This document shows, one piece after another, positions 32,456 through 43,378 of a DNA stretch of 64,000 bases. The notes beneath the pieces were generated by a model. That model was not told where the DNA came from and did no database searches. It saw only the letters and a program-made list of their open reading frames with translations. Location: the NCBI RefSeq assembly GCF_963676685.1, contig NC_092354.1, forward strand, positions 24,708,193-24,772,192, read 5' to 3'. This DNA is from Mytilus edulis. Its lineage: Eukaryota > Mollusca > Bivalvia > Mytilida > Mytilidae. How positions within the stretch are numbered: the first letter of the stretch is position 1; every line of letters begins with the position of its first letter. The translations under genes were made by a program, and so were the position numbers.

Positions 32456-32702
32456 CTAGTTGGTTGTCGGACGGCTTGCAGAGTATGCGATCACTTTCAA
32501 AAAGTGGGTTGTTGTGATGATATTGCCCATGTACTGGTCCCATGCCGTATGGATCTTCTCTTCTAGGACGGTGTACTTCTTATGGATATCACGATCTAGG
32601 TCGTCGGCACGGACACTGCAGTCGACGACTTCAGCTTCTGTCATAAGGTTTGGAATTAGGACGTAGAATGGAACACCTGCGTGCTTGGCTGCAGTGTTGA
32701 TC
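32456..32702 (-). CDS. Exon candidate of unknown family (82 codons)
   Basis: On the minus strand an acceptor-like GCACAACAG is followed by an open frame INTAAKHAGVPFYVLIPNLM, TEAEVVDCSVRADDLDRDIH, KKYTVLEEKIHTAWDQYMGN, IITTTHFLKVIAYSASRPTT ending at TAG 32456. Composition is clearly protein-like. The next open exon upstream (33126-33290) ends in phase 0 while this one needs phase 1, so they cannot be joined directly. Family not recognised. Confidence 0.35.
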
Positions 32703-32802
32703 CTGTTGTGCCATATATTGAAAAATAATAAATATGAAATTAAATATATAATTGCACAAAAGCAAAAATATACAATTATATAAAAAAGGCATAATTTGTA
32801 AG

Positions 32803-32892
32803 GTTATTTGTTATCCATCTCATTGACAAGGATACCACTTTATACTGTTATTTGTTATCTATCACATTAACAATAATACCACTTTATACAGT
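32803..32892 (+). repeat. Tandem duplication, period 44 bp
   Basis: gttatttgttatccatctca at 32803 and gttatttgttatctatcaca at 32847, both continuing to ataccactttatac. Confidence 0.85.
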
Positions 32893-33125
32893 TCTAATTT
32901 CTGTTCAATGCATTAAAACGTAGAGCATACATGTTATTAGTAACCAATACTTATAAAATATCAGGGTTTTTTTACTACATTTGTAAATGTTTTTGTATAA
33001 ATATGAAAAGTGACTATAAATATGCAATCCCTCAACGTCATTGGTGCGTACATGCACCAGTCTTCCTATAATTCCTGATGATAGTTGCAACAAAATTTTA
33101 TATATTTATAAATTGAAACACTTAC

Positions 33126-33290
33126 CAGTGCCACACAATCTATACGGCCATCTTTCACATACTTTACATGATACTGCATGTTGACGAGGTCGGACCTCTC
33201 TGTCACAAGAAATACACATGTACACTTCCATAGTTTATAGAATAATGCACCGGTTCCATAATCCACTTCCATATATAACAAATTTGTCAA
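33126..33290 (-). CDS. Exon candidate with strong donor, unknown family
   Basis: Minus-strand open frame MEVDYGTGALFYKLWKCTCV, FLVTERSDLVNMQYHVKYVK, DGRIDCVAL followed by a canonical donor CACTG|GTAAGTG. The 5' boundary is uncertain. Cysteine and aromatic content and the intact frame suggest real coding sequence. I do not recognise the family. The exon candidate at 32456-32702 is next downstream but out of phase. Confidence 0.35.
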
Positions 33291-33402
33291 AACACACTGA
33301 GATCAAAGAAGCCAAGCTGCTAAAATAATTTCCCTTTCATGCCTAACAATTTGTACATCAGTGTTTTTACCCATCTAAGCTGACTATTTTATTTGAGAAC
33401 AA

Positions 33403-34000
33403 GAATGTGTCCAAAGTACACGAATGCCCCACTCGCACTATCATTTTCGTCGTTTTTTTTTTTATATTTAGGTGTTACGGAAAGAAAATTTAATCATCGC
33501 CTTAATTAATTATATTTAATTTTGTACGATAATTTACGTTTAAAGTTGGATTCGTAACAAACTGGACATAAACATATTATAGTTAATTGCTATTAATAAG
33601 TATTGCAAAATGCATTTTAAATGTAATATCAGTATTTAGTTCTAATGTAATCTTAAATCAATCCTAGTTCTATCTTAAATTTGAATTATATTTCTTTATA
33701 TGTGACGTCACGCTGTTTCTAAATTTCATAAATTGAAATGTGGCGTAATGTTTGTGGGGTTCGTGTTGTTTATTGTCGAATTATCGTCTGCTAGTAATTT
33801 CACATGAAGTGAAAAGCATGCGAAGTGTAAATTTCCGGTAAAGCGTCCTTAAAGTTTTAAAAAACAATCAATCTTTTAATTCAAAAGTGTTTTAATCACG
33901 GACGCTCCACTCCCATTAACATTTTCTATGTTCAGTGGACCATGAAATTAGGATAAAAATGTAATTTGGCATTTTACTTCTGATCTGTATATTTATGTAA
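33403..34000 (+). repeat. Family G repeat in two pieces around about 450 bp of other sequence
   Basis: 33403-33450 (acaagaatgtgtccaaagta, ccccactcgcactatcattt) breaks off. 33899-34000 resumes with ggacgctccactcccattaa, cattttctatgttcagtgga. The two pieces overlap by about 30 bp of the consensus. The sequence between holds no gene that I can support. Confidence 0.6.
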
Positions 34001-34109
34001 AGAACAAAAGCATATTCCTTCTTAAATAACAGATATAAATTTAGACTTGTTTGCGAAAATACAAGTTTGGAAGTCACAGCCTAATCCTAACAATGCTTCT
34101 TTATATATT

Positions 34110-35234
34110 TTACCTTTTGCTTTGTAACATGTTGCTTGTCCTTTCCTCTGTAGCACTTCTATCAGTCATGATTTTTTTAATTTTAGACATTATATTTAAA
34201 TTAGGATTATCAGTACACACATCATTTATATCAGAAATCATATCATCTGTTGTTTTAGCATATGTTTCAGCACGGCCATCAGCAAGTTCTTGTAAACCAA
34301 GCGTATATGTAGTATTTGCATTTGACAGTTCAACGGCATAAAAATGTCTTCCACTTTTAGTTGTGGCATCTCTGTGCATAGTGAGATTGTCATTTTCATT
34401 AAAAATTTCTGACATTTGTTCTTATTAAGCCAAAAAGTAGAGCAGAACTACAACTTGGGAGTTCACTATATTCAATATTGAACAGATTCAAAATATACTT
34501 TAAAATTGGTCCAATATGTTCAACTCCAACCCCATGACTTCGCATAAAATAATAAATTTGTCGTATATGACTATTAAAAGGTCGACCTTGTGAACTGTCT
34601 ATCGTTTTAAATTTCATTTTATCAACTATCTCATTATCATTTTTATTTGCATCAAATTGATTTTCAATGTTATCATATAAATCCGCTATCTCCATCTTGG
34701 AATCTTTAATTACTTTGGATAAGTTTTCATATTGTTTGTGCTTGCTTTCAACCAATTTTATATACTCCATTTCTTTCTTTGAGTTATTTTCACTAATTTG
34801 ATTTTTTTATTTTGTTAATGTTTGCTCTTGTCTCTTCAATTTTGTCTTACTATTGTTAATTATGACAGTTTTTTGACGCAATAGATCAGTCTTAAGCTGC
34901 AACAGATGGTAAACATGATCCACTTGTCGATGGCGAGAACATGTTTCTACTTTATTTTGTTCTGCCTGTACAACTGAATGTCTAGGAATAGGAAAACAAA
35001 AAAACTTTTTCCTGTAGTCTTGAAACTTATTGCCATTTCCATAATGTTTTTTAACCGTTTTAAATGAGCCACAGTTGTTCTGGCTCTGGTATATAGGCTG
35101 CTTATATTGACAGTGTTTTTATCAATTTTCGTCATGTGACATAACGTAGTGTGTAGTTGTTGCCTATTTTCATTACAGCGATCAACAATTGTATTTATGA
35201 GGCCGTTGCTTATACAAGTTCTTGGATTAAACAT
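34110..35234 (-). pseudogene. DDE-transposase-like unnamed family: coiled coil then acidic-motif core, broken frames
   Basis: Minus strand. 35234-35020: MFNPRTCISNGLINTIVDRC, TVAHLKRLKNIMEM. Shifted: FQDYRKKFFCFPIPRHSVVQ, LLQLKTDLLRQKTVIINNSK, one stop, then KLVESKHKQYENLSKVIKDS (34400-34770), FNSHIRQIYYFMRSHGVGVE, HIGPILKYILNLFNI. Shifted again from about 34430: NENDNLTMHRDATTKSGRHF, YAVELSNANTTYTLGLQELA, MSKIKKIMTDRSATEERTSN. The order coiled coil, L-L-x-x-GV, H-x-D-x-T-x-K-x-G-RHF, LGL-x-E-(M/L), M-(S/T)-D-x-x is that of large unnamed proteins repeated in mussel genomes; the two aspartates in H-R-D and M-T-D are spaced like a DDE nuclease core. One stop and two frameshifts. Confidence 0.5.
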
Positions 35235-35794
35235 ATTGAAAGTTCATGAGAAATTACCTACATGAAGTAGGCTGCAAAGCAAAAGCAAATAATTTTAAAT
35301 ATTATTTTGTTTCAGACTAAGGTATGTGATGCATTATATGAAAAGACTTCATTGAAATACTGTAATTCATTGATTATTATTTATGGACCAGCAGTCGGTT
35401 TCACAAAAAAAAAATTACGATTAAGATTGATTGTAAGTCATGAACAATTCAGTATACTTCGATAAATCTTAATCATCATTTTTTTTGAGAAACAAACTCC
35501 AAGAATTGCAAGTCAAGACTAAAATCAATCTTGTATATAATTGTATTAAAATCCAAAATTTATTATGCTACCCATGTATTAACACATATAATGCTATATA
35601 AAATTAATAGTGCATGTTTACATCATTTAAAATGTGTTAAATTCAGTTAAGACTTGTTTCACTGTGTGACTTTAATTGTTGTTATTTGAAATATTTACGG
35701 AATTGTTCAGTGATTACTTGTTATTCCTAATCTAACCTATTTACTGTTACATATTCAACATTTAGTCCTGGTTTCTATGATGAGTTTATTTACT

Positions 35795-35900
35795 ACTACT
35801 GGGTCGATGCCACTGCTGGTGGAGATTTGTTTCCCCCGAGGGTATCACCAGCCCAGTAGTCAGCACTTTTATGCTGACCTGAATTATCATTGATATGGTT
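35795..35900 (-). repeat. Family F repeat fragment, reverse
   Basis: Contains tgggtcgatgccactgctgg, gagggtatcaccagcccagt and agtcagcact, the reverse complement of the end of the unit at 25407-25761. Confidence 0.8.
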
Positions 35901-36824
35901 ATGTTTATAAATTTACTGTTCACAAACAATTTAACAATCTAATTGCTATTTCTCATCAACTTCCTGTTTTAACTTGTTGTTTCTTGCCGACATACGTCCT
36001 CTATCGAAGACTCACATCTGAGTTTTCAGTAAAGCCAGCATTTCAGCTTTTAAGTAACCATATAATTGTGTTTAACATTTACCATGTTTGATAAAATATA
36101 AATAAAAAGTTTTTCTACAAGTATCTGTTGTACATAATATAGAAGCATTTTTCTATTACTTTATTTATCTCTTTCAGTTGGGTTTCAGCAAAACAGTTCA
36201 GTAAGCTGAACGAGGAAGCGAGGCAACTACGGAAAAATTAGACTTACACATTAGTTCTGTAACTTCATGTGGAACTAGTTTGAAACAAGAATCATAACCA
36301 CAGAAATCCTCATCTTTGCATATAGTTCCAAAGAAACCAAAAGTGGAATTCACATTAAGCATGTAAAGCAACACCCCTGACATATGCTAGAGTGCAGCTT
36401 CTAGTTATACCAGTTACTTTAGAACACAATTGGCAGATTTTATCTCACATATTGTTACATTAAATGCAGCTGTAAAAACACTAGTACTACAATTGCTTCC
36501 AGAACCTAACATTTTATCACATTCAGTTTCTGGAAAGGCTGCCAACATCAAAATTGTGGCAAAGACACAGTTTGATTCCCGACTATATGATTTTTTTACT
36601 TAAGGAAAACAATTTGTCTTTAACTAAAGAAATCACAGATAATGTTCACTCTGTCCAGAAATATTTGCAGAAAAATATATAATTTCATAAATTTGTAGAA
36701 ATGCAATGTAAACATTACATACAACATAAATAATTGTTTGGATAATGGTTAATTGCTAATGGAGATAACTCTGCATTTTTTTTTTAATGTGTTTGCTTAA
36801 GCAGCTCAGTGAATATAATTATAG

Positions 36825-36939
36825 TATAACTAATCGCCGTATTTGAATATAAAAAAATAAGACAACGCGTGACCGAACGACGCATGAATTAAACTACTGC
36901 GGCGTTATTTTTTATATTCAAATACGGCGATTAGTTATA
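36825..36939. mobile_element. Short palindromic element, arms 36/35 bp, loop 44 bp
   Basis: The left arm tataactaatcgccgtattt (36825 on) and right arm (to 36939) are inverted copies differing by a single A. Likely a foldback MITE; contains acgcgtgaccgaacgacgca in the loop. Confidence 0.75.
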
Positions 36940-37183
36940 CTTATTATTACATAGTCAAATTTTTTTTCTATGAAATTAATGTAGAAAAATGTAAGGAACT
37001 ATATGTTTTTCCTTTGCATGTTTTGTTTCGACTTTATCGACGTCTTGACAACGCCTATTGTTGTATGACGTTAGAGGGTGAAATAACCACCTTTATTTCA
37101 CATGAGGAGAAATTATCGGTTTTTATCTAACTGTGAACTCAATGTAATGCATTGCAACCAATGTAATAATATAATTTATTTCT

Positions 37184-37203
37184 AATGAATGAATGAATGA
37201 ATT
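37184..37203 (+). repeat. GAAT microsatellite
   Basis: Five units of tetranucleotide gaat. Confidence 0.85.
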
Positions 37204-37265
37204 GTTTTCCTATTATTTTGTTATGAAGTAAATTTTAACCAACACATTGTAATGGATTGTTTCAG

Positions 37266-37412
37266 ATGCCAAACTCTCCAACAAAGAACCGAAAACTATA
37301 GAATGTATACATGTAGATAAAGAAATCAGGAGATTATATTTTATCAATATCAAAAAGGAAGCTGAAAACAGAAAGGAAAAATTAGCCTGTAACATTTCAG
37401 AACCTGTAAAAG
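37266..37412 (+). CDS. Internal exon of an unnamed gene (phase 1 in, phase 1 out)
   Basis: Clean exon: acceptor attgtttcag, open 147 bp, donor AAAG|GTATAAC. With one base from an upstream exon it reads AKLSNKEPKTIECIHVDKEI, RRLYFINIKKEAENRKEKLA, CNISEPVK. The next exon (38944) starts with two bases that complete the split codon, giving K-EPSSGKK. Charged, lysine-rich, helix-prone; no family recognised. A family A and a family F repeat occupy the intron. The upstream exon was not found. Confidence 0.5.
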
Positions 37413-37633
37413 GTATAACATTTAATTTCTATGTACTTTTTGCTAGCATTAATAGACAGCCAATTTTAACTATTATAAGAATATTCAGTGTTTTATGGTT
37501 TAAAATTATAGCTCCTGAGAATAGTTTCCTTAAACAGAAGTATGATTTTTAATACAGGTAATAATTATGTTTTCTTTAATACAAAATTTTCTTCCAGATG
37601 TGAACGCCATTTCAAAAACAAGTGGCCATCAAA

Positions 37634-38060
37634 AAGATTGATTGATTGTTGGTTGCTTAACGTCCAGTGGCAAATTTTCATGCATATTCAGGACGAGAAC
37701 AAGTTCACAATAAATACAACAGGTAGGTTGATACAATAGAGGCCATCTGGGGCATGGGATGATGGTCGGAGAAATTTTGACTGCCACCGGAAAATGAGGA
37801 TATATTGGATAGGGACAGACATTTTGCCTTGCAACAGGCCACCTACGGACCCCTAAAAGAGTTGTTGCAAGGGTTCTTTACGTGCAAAAAGCGTGGCTCT
37901 CTCTTTACACGAGGCATCGGATTTAACGTCCCCCTTCTGACCGGACGTTACTGCGAACATGATACATTCCGCACAGCCAAACGGACGCCCCACTTCGGCA
38001 AGCGTTTTACTGCCGGTCGGGAGAAGACCAAGTGACCATATTTCTATACCCCAGTCACCC
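37634..38060 (-). repeat. Family A dispersed repeat, reverse, nearly full length
   Basis: From gattgattgttggttgctta through gacgagaacaagttcacaat, tgcaacaggccacctacgga, cgaggcatcggatttaacgt and tgccggtcgggagaagacca. It lies in the intron of the 37266-39071 gene. Confidence 0.85.
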
Positions 38061-38109
38061 TTGGGGATCCATCAAAAAGAAAAGACAGGGATGAAGCCAG
38101 TTCATGCTA

Positions 38110-38625
38110 CGAAGCTGACTGCAAAACGGACACCTCAATGCTCTTCAACTTTGTATTTGTTTGGCTTTATAATTGTTTTGATCTGAGCGTCACTGATGAG
38201 TCTTATGTAGACGAAACGCGCGTCTGGCGTATTAAATTATAATCCTGGTACCTTTGATAACTATTTACACCACTGGGTCGATGCCACTGCTGGTGGACGT
38301 TTCGTCCCCGAGGGTATCACCAGCCCAGTAGTCAGCACTTCGGTGTTGACATGAATATCAATTGTATGGTCATTTTTATAAATTTTCTGTGTACAAAACT
38401 TTGAATTTTTCGAAAATCTAAGGATTTTCTTACGCCCAGGAGTAGATTACCTTAGCCGTATTTGGCACAACTTTTTGGAATTTTGGGTCCTCAATGCTCT
38501 TCAACTTTGTATTTGTTTGGCTTTTTAATTGTTTTGATCTGAGCGTCACTGATGAGTCTTTATGTAGACGAAACGCGCGTCTGGCGTATTAAATTATAAT
38601 CCTGGTACCTTTGATAACTATTTGT
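38110..38625 (-). repeat. Family F repeat, reverse, about one and a half units
   Basis: Two copies of tgagcgtcactgatgagtct and of gacgaaacgcgcgtctggcg (near 38185 and 38545) with ggtatcaccagcccagtagt between. Confidence 0.9.
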
Positions 38626-38943
38626 GACCAGCCAGGGAAATTCTGGTAAGGATTTAATACTCTAAAATATAAGTGAAACTGCGAACTACTGCTCACATGT
38701 GATACCCCGCTCCCAAGTATTTTAAAGCGGTTTAAAGAATTTAGATTATTGATAGACATTCAGTGCTGACCTTTTATATTGTACCTCAGATTATATATTT
38801 TTTTCTTTTGTTTGGTGTAGTCTCTATTACAGCTATATAATAGTAAATCTTTAATTTTTCATAAGTGATTTTGACGTACATTTTCAGATTATATACGTTA
38901 TTAAAATTTTTCTTTAAAATACTAAATTTTACTAATCTTTCAG

Positions 38944-39190
38944 AACCATCTAGTGGAAAAAAGACACCGTTGGATCTTGCTGTGCAGTTGCTCGGAAAAA
39001 CACCAGAAGTGTTCGAGTGCATCAAGTATAAAGGACTCGTGCAAAATCTTCCAAGTCACCCTTCTCGATGAAGTATGACAAATTGTTTTCCAAACTCCAG
39101 ATAGACATCAGCGCCAAGTACCATGAACTAAAAAATAAATTAAACAACTCTGAGATGCATGAATTTTTTGTTGTTGACTTGATAAATTAG
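38944..39190 (+). CDS. Last exon of the same unnamed gene; TGA at 39069 may be a one-base lesion
   Basis: Acceptor actaatctttcag then EPSSGKKTPLDLAVQLLGKT, PEVFECIKYKGLVQNLPSHP, SR, TGA 39069-39071 (E completed with G from the upstream exon). A frame overlapping the stop starts at ATG 39068 and reads MKYDKLFSKLQIDISAKYHE, LKNKLNNSEMHEFFVVDLIN to TAG 39190. Joining SR to MKY needs a single extra base at the stop, so the natural protein may be 40 residues longer. LDLAVQLLGKTPEVFECIKY looks like a folded helical segment. Family unknown. Confidence 0.5.
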
Positions 39191-39199
39191 GGTCAAACT

Positions 39200-40420
39200 A
39201 ATAAACGTCAGTTCCAAAATTGTAACGTGGCTGATATACCATAATAAAAGTAAATAAGGCTTGGGGTTTGACGTCACAAAGCTGTGATATGCAATTTCAT
39301 TATAAGCTGAGATAAAAGTGAATACAAATGTATAAGATATTGTTATATAACCTAATTCTCAAATGAAAGAAATTTTCAATCTTGTGCATATAAAAGTCAT
39401 AAACACTTAATCCATACAGTTATTATAACAACAATGTCATTACTATGTTTTATTGGAACAGAAATCTGACAGGGAGATGTAAATAGACTGTCAAAGGGTC
39501 ATTGGTTGGATGAAAGCATTGTTTATGTTGCAATAAGGTGATTACTGTACACGACTTGTACTGCTTATATGCAGCATTCATCATTACCAAAGGAGTTTGT
39601 TATCAGCATTATTCAATAGTATATGTTACTGGAATAAATAAAATAAAATACAGGAATATAGCAATAAATTGTGTTAAAAATATTTGGACAAGGAAGATTA
39701 CTTTACACTTAAAGTTGGTTTTGATAATTAAATATTATATACCCTTGTTTAAATAAAAATACAGTCTTTTTCAAAATATACAATTGATATGCTTTAACAC
39801 TAATTTATTAATGTATTCTAAAGACATCATCAAGAGACGTGTGCAACAGAAGATAGTATTCACACATTTGATCTAGTCTTCAGCAGGAAGCTGTTAGCAA
39901 AAGAAAATTGTCGTGATGATGGGCAATTGTTAAATTTATCACAAGCAATGCATTTAAAAATATATGGAAACAAATTATCAAACTTCACACTTAAATGCCA
40001 TATCATGATTAGCTAATAACAGAGTTGTCATTTACTCTATCATATGGCTGAAAGGGTGACAATCTTTTTTAACGTCAACCTCTTGTCCAGATCAATCAAA
40101 CTGAACTAACCATTCAATGACAATGAATTGAATACTAAAGTAACTGAAGACAATTCTTAAGTTCTACATTGATGCTCAAATTTTATCATTTGACTGTCAA
40201 AATAAATTAAAACATTTTGCTTCCCTTAGAACTGTTGATTTTTGCTAATAACAATGACATTGTTATGTACATGCTACCTTGTTTTCAAACCATTATAAAA
40301 TCAGGAGATTGCCTCTTAAAGTAAACTAAACCACTGAAACTAAACAAAAGCGCTATGTAATTTTTATATATATAAAAAAAAAAATTCTTTGAAGTAAAAT
40401 TTTCCCCAATGTAAATAGAA
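39200..40420. other. Spacer without supported features
   Basis: AT-rich, stops in all frames, no shared repeat recognised. Confidence 0.5.
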
Positions 40421-40424
40421 AATT

Positions 40425-40761
40425 TCTGAATTTGAGGTATAATTACAAGCTGGGTCATCATGGACACATTCTTCTTTTATTTTTAAATAATGTTGTCATG
40501 TGGAAGTATAGCTCATTGCCACATGGTAAACCACTTTCAGATGGGGCCCTTCAGAATGCTCTAAGAAGTGTGTTCACCACTTATGCTGAGAATTCTGGTA
40601 AACTTTCGTCACTAGGAAGTACACAGGCAAAAGAAAGTTTTAACAGAATTTGGGCTTGGAAGGCCCCTAAACAACAACACTACAGTTTGTCTGGTTCCTT
40701 GAAATATAGAATAGCCGCATGTGTTGCTCGGAAAAATGAAGGGAATAAATATATATTAGAT
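40425..40761 (+). CDS. Exon of the bivalve exonuclease-associated family (SLPxGKxLS domain)
   Basis: Open frame KYSSLPHGKPLSDGALQNAL, RSVFTTYAENSGKLSSLGST, QAKESFNRIWAWKAPKQQHY, SLSGSLKYRIAACVARKNEG, NKYILD, then a strong donor GAT|GTAAGA at 40761. The pattern Y-x-SLP-x-GK-x-L ... YA-x-x-x-x-KL-(S/A)-x-(L/V)-(G/A)-S-(T/S)-Q-x-x-ES-x-N ... K-AP-K ... R-(I/V)-A-(A/C)-x-VA is the region upstream of the C-terminal DEDDh exonuclease in proteins I recall as abundant in bivalves and corals. The expected NxTIGSKAPK stretch reads FNRIWAWKAPK here. No stops. The upstream boundary is unclear and the exonuclease exon is not found downstream. Confidence 0.5.
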
Positions 40762-40854
40762 GTAAGATTTTAATTGTAATTATTTTAACTCCTGTATACA
40801 TATATCTCAAGACAAATCTTTTTTAATATTGTATTTCTGTTCATATTTAAAACC

Positions 40855-41602
40855 CCCTCCGGTGGATCGCTATCCTTGCCGTGGTCGGAGGGCTTGCGTG
40901 TCTCAGTGACCCCAAGAGCTATACCAGCTGGAGCTTCGTCTCCTGGTAGGGTTACCCATGCTGGACAGGTCGAAGGGTAGAGACCAGACTAAAGTGATCC
41001 GAACATCGTGAGATGCCCGATGTTTTAAATAAAATAGGCTCTCCAACCCGTTTGCCGTGGGTTGCTACCCGTGTCGGTGGTTGACGAGATCCTTGTGGAT
41101 GAGGGCTATAGCCAGACTCCTTACGGTCAGAAAATACCCGGACGGACGAGACTATAGTTCAATAAGCTGCTTTGGCTTCGAAATCATCTAAACGGGAGGT
41201 CGGATGGACCCGGTTCGATCAATCGGCTGGTCATGTCGAGCCCTTCAGTTAATCCTCAACAATAAGCTTTCTTGTAACAATTTTCATAATATACACATGT
41301 ATTTTAAATTAAGCTATTTATATTTTGGATAACTGAAGAAGGCGATGGCTCATGGGTCAATCAAGTGGTACGCTTTCTTTTTCGCTTGATGGATACGCTC
41401 TGCTTGAGTATACTATTCTTGGAACATCTGGTGCTTTCCGCAGTGGATCTTGGGTGCTGATTTTGAGGACCAGCTACATTATATATGGAGCTCGTTTTCA
41501 GCATTAGCACTCGATCCCGGTTCGCCACGGAAACACAGCATCGCCCTTGTAGGCACTCCGAGGTGGGTGGATGGCAAGAATGGTGAATCTTTCTCCTTTC
41601 AT
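40855..41602 (+). promoter_or_regulatory. 5' UTR of a Jockey/I-type LINE
   Basis: GC-richer leader beginning tggatcgctatccttgccgt, cagctggagcttcgtctcct and gggttacccatgctggacag, directly upstream of ORF1. I recognise it as the recurrent 5' leader of mussel LINEs. Such leaders hold internal promoters in the clade; no specific motif was confirmed. Confidence 0.55.
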
Positions 41603-43124
41603 ATGGCACAACAAAACAAACCCTCGAAATCAGCTTTAATACATAAGAAAAGAAAATGTGATGATTCAGAGCCCTGTCGGGAAGATGACAGTTGGCCCAG
41701 ATTTATTGTAATAAAAGGAACAGAAGAAAAACCAATTTCAAAAATATCGCCCTTTGCAATTCACAAACAAATTCAAAGCGTTGCTGGTACTGTTAAAAAA
41801 GTTTCAAAAATGAGATCTGGCAATTTGTTGGTTGAATGTTCCAACAAAAGTCAATCAACAAATTTACTTACAATGTCTACAATATCAAACTTTCCTGTTT
41901 CTGCCTCTCCTCATAACAGTTTGAACAGCTGTAAGGGGATCATTCGAGACAGAAGTCAATACCTTGGTGACCTTACCGTGGAAGAAATCGGTGAGGAACT
42001 TTCAAGCCAAGGTGTAACTAATGTTATTAGATTTCAAATTAAAAAGAATGGAAATATAATCAAATTAAATACTTATCTTTTGACCTTTAGAACCCCAACT
42101 CCTCCTCCATCTATTACTTTAGGTTGCTTCAAAATCAGAGTTGACATGTTTATCCCAAACCCAATTCGATGCTTTACTTGTCAAAAGTTTGGTCATGGAA
42201 GCAAACAATGTCGTGGTAAGCAGAGATGATTCAAGTGTTCTGACGAAGGACACGAGGGAACAAACTGTCACTCTGAATCTTCTAAATGTGTAAACTGTGG
42301 TCAATCCCATTTTTCATCGTCTAGGGACTGCCCTGTTTACCTTAAAGAAAAAAATATTATTAAAATTAAAACAGAAAGAAACATTAGTTACCCAGAAGCT
42401 AAACAGATAGCTTCTGTTTCGAATGATCTCCTTGTTTCAAACAGACCATCGTACGCCAGCAAAGTTGTCCGCTCATTCAGTCACGAGAATACACAAACTC
42501 GCATGACTTGGCCAATTGATGCGGACAATTTTAAAATGCTGCCTGTTGAAACAGAACCTACCGATAGAATATTAATTCCAAGAAAACCAATATCTTCCAA
42601 AACCAGTACTCAGTCAACTCAATCTTCCCTACAGAGCTCACTATCATCACCAAAAAAAAAATGAGAAAAAAAAATAAAATAAAAAAGAAACAGTAGAAAT
42701 ACACAATTGGAGCGGTGAATCTGTCTGGGATCTTCCCAGTGATATAGATGATTCTTCCACCTCCAAAAGTCTTCCTTCATCTGCATCCAAGAAGGTATCT
42801 TCTTCGTCCAGTACACAGTCTACCAGAGCCCCATCTCCTCTTCGTTCTCAAGAAAAGAAGGATGTCCAAAAGAAGCCAGGAAATACATCCTCTCAGAAGT
42901 CTTCTGATTCGAGGTCGCGGGGTAGGGGTCGAGGCGGAGTAACACCAGCTGCGCGTAGTCCTGGAGATCGACGACTCTCCTCGCACAACAGATTTTCAAC
43001 ACTTATCATCGAAACTGAAATGGAAACCGAAAGTGTTCCGCCACCTGAAAGATCACGATCTCAGGGTGAGCGAAATAAGAATGCTGGCAAACTCGACAGC
43101 ATTCGCCCTTTTTTTATTAAATAA
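41603..43124 (+). pseudogene. LINE ORF1 (gag-like, three CCHC knuckles), TGA in a knuckle and poly-A frame break
   Basis: ATG 41603 opens MAQQNKPSKSALIHKKRKCD. It continues with an RRM-like body (SWPRFIVIKGTEEKPISKIS, GNLLVECSNKSQSTNLL, GVTNVIRFQIKKNGNIIKLN, PTPPPSITLGCFKIRVDMFI) and the first knuckle CFTCQKFGHGSKQC. TGA 42227-42229 falls where the second knuckle needs its first cysteine (FKCSDEGHEGTNC follows). The third is CVNCGQSHFSSSRDC. An A-rich tract at 42651-42687 brings a stop and frame change; the Ser/Arg-rich tail (SSTQSTRAPSPLRSQEKKDV, RSRGRGRGGVTPAARSPGDR) continues to TAA 43122-43124. Roughly 505 codons. Jockey/I-clade gag. Confidence 0.75.
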
Positions 43125-43378
43125 TGACAAATATAATCCAATGGAATTGCCGAGGTCTTAAAATAAATCTTCTCGAGTTAACACTTCTAGTTCAGTCTTT
43201 TTTACCTATTGCATTTTGTCTTCAAGAAACTCATCTAAAAGAAAGTGACAACGTATCTTTAAAAGGATACAACATGTATAGCACATTTTCTAAGGTAGAT
43301 GAACGTGCTGCAGGCGGATCATCCATTTTTGTGAAGGACAAATTGGACAAATTGGACCTCGTAATTTTAGTATTATAG
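43124..43378 (+). pseudogene. LINE ORF2 start, apurinic endonuclease domain, truncated
   Basis: ATG 43124-43126 overlaps the ORF1 stop by one base (TAATG). It reads MTNIIQWNCRGLKINLLELT, LLVQSFLPIAFCLQETHLKE, SDNVSLKGYNMYSTFSKVDE, RAAGGSSIFVKDKL, then TAG at 43376-43378. QWNCRG (metal-binding Asn), CLQETH (catalytic Glu) and RA-x-GG-x-x-I-F-(I/V)-K are the first blocks of the APE-type endonuclease of Jockey/I LINEs. Domain and RT are missing beyond 84 residues. Confidence 0.8.

Noticed and set aside
32456..33290. Joining the two minus-strand exon candidates into one gene
   Set aside because: Phase 0 end and phase 1 start do not match, and no intermediate exon was found.
36198..36383. 61-residue minus-strand ORF beginning MSGVLLYMLNVNS
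   Set aside because: No splice signals, no family and stops on both sides; weak protein-like composition only.
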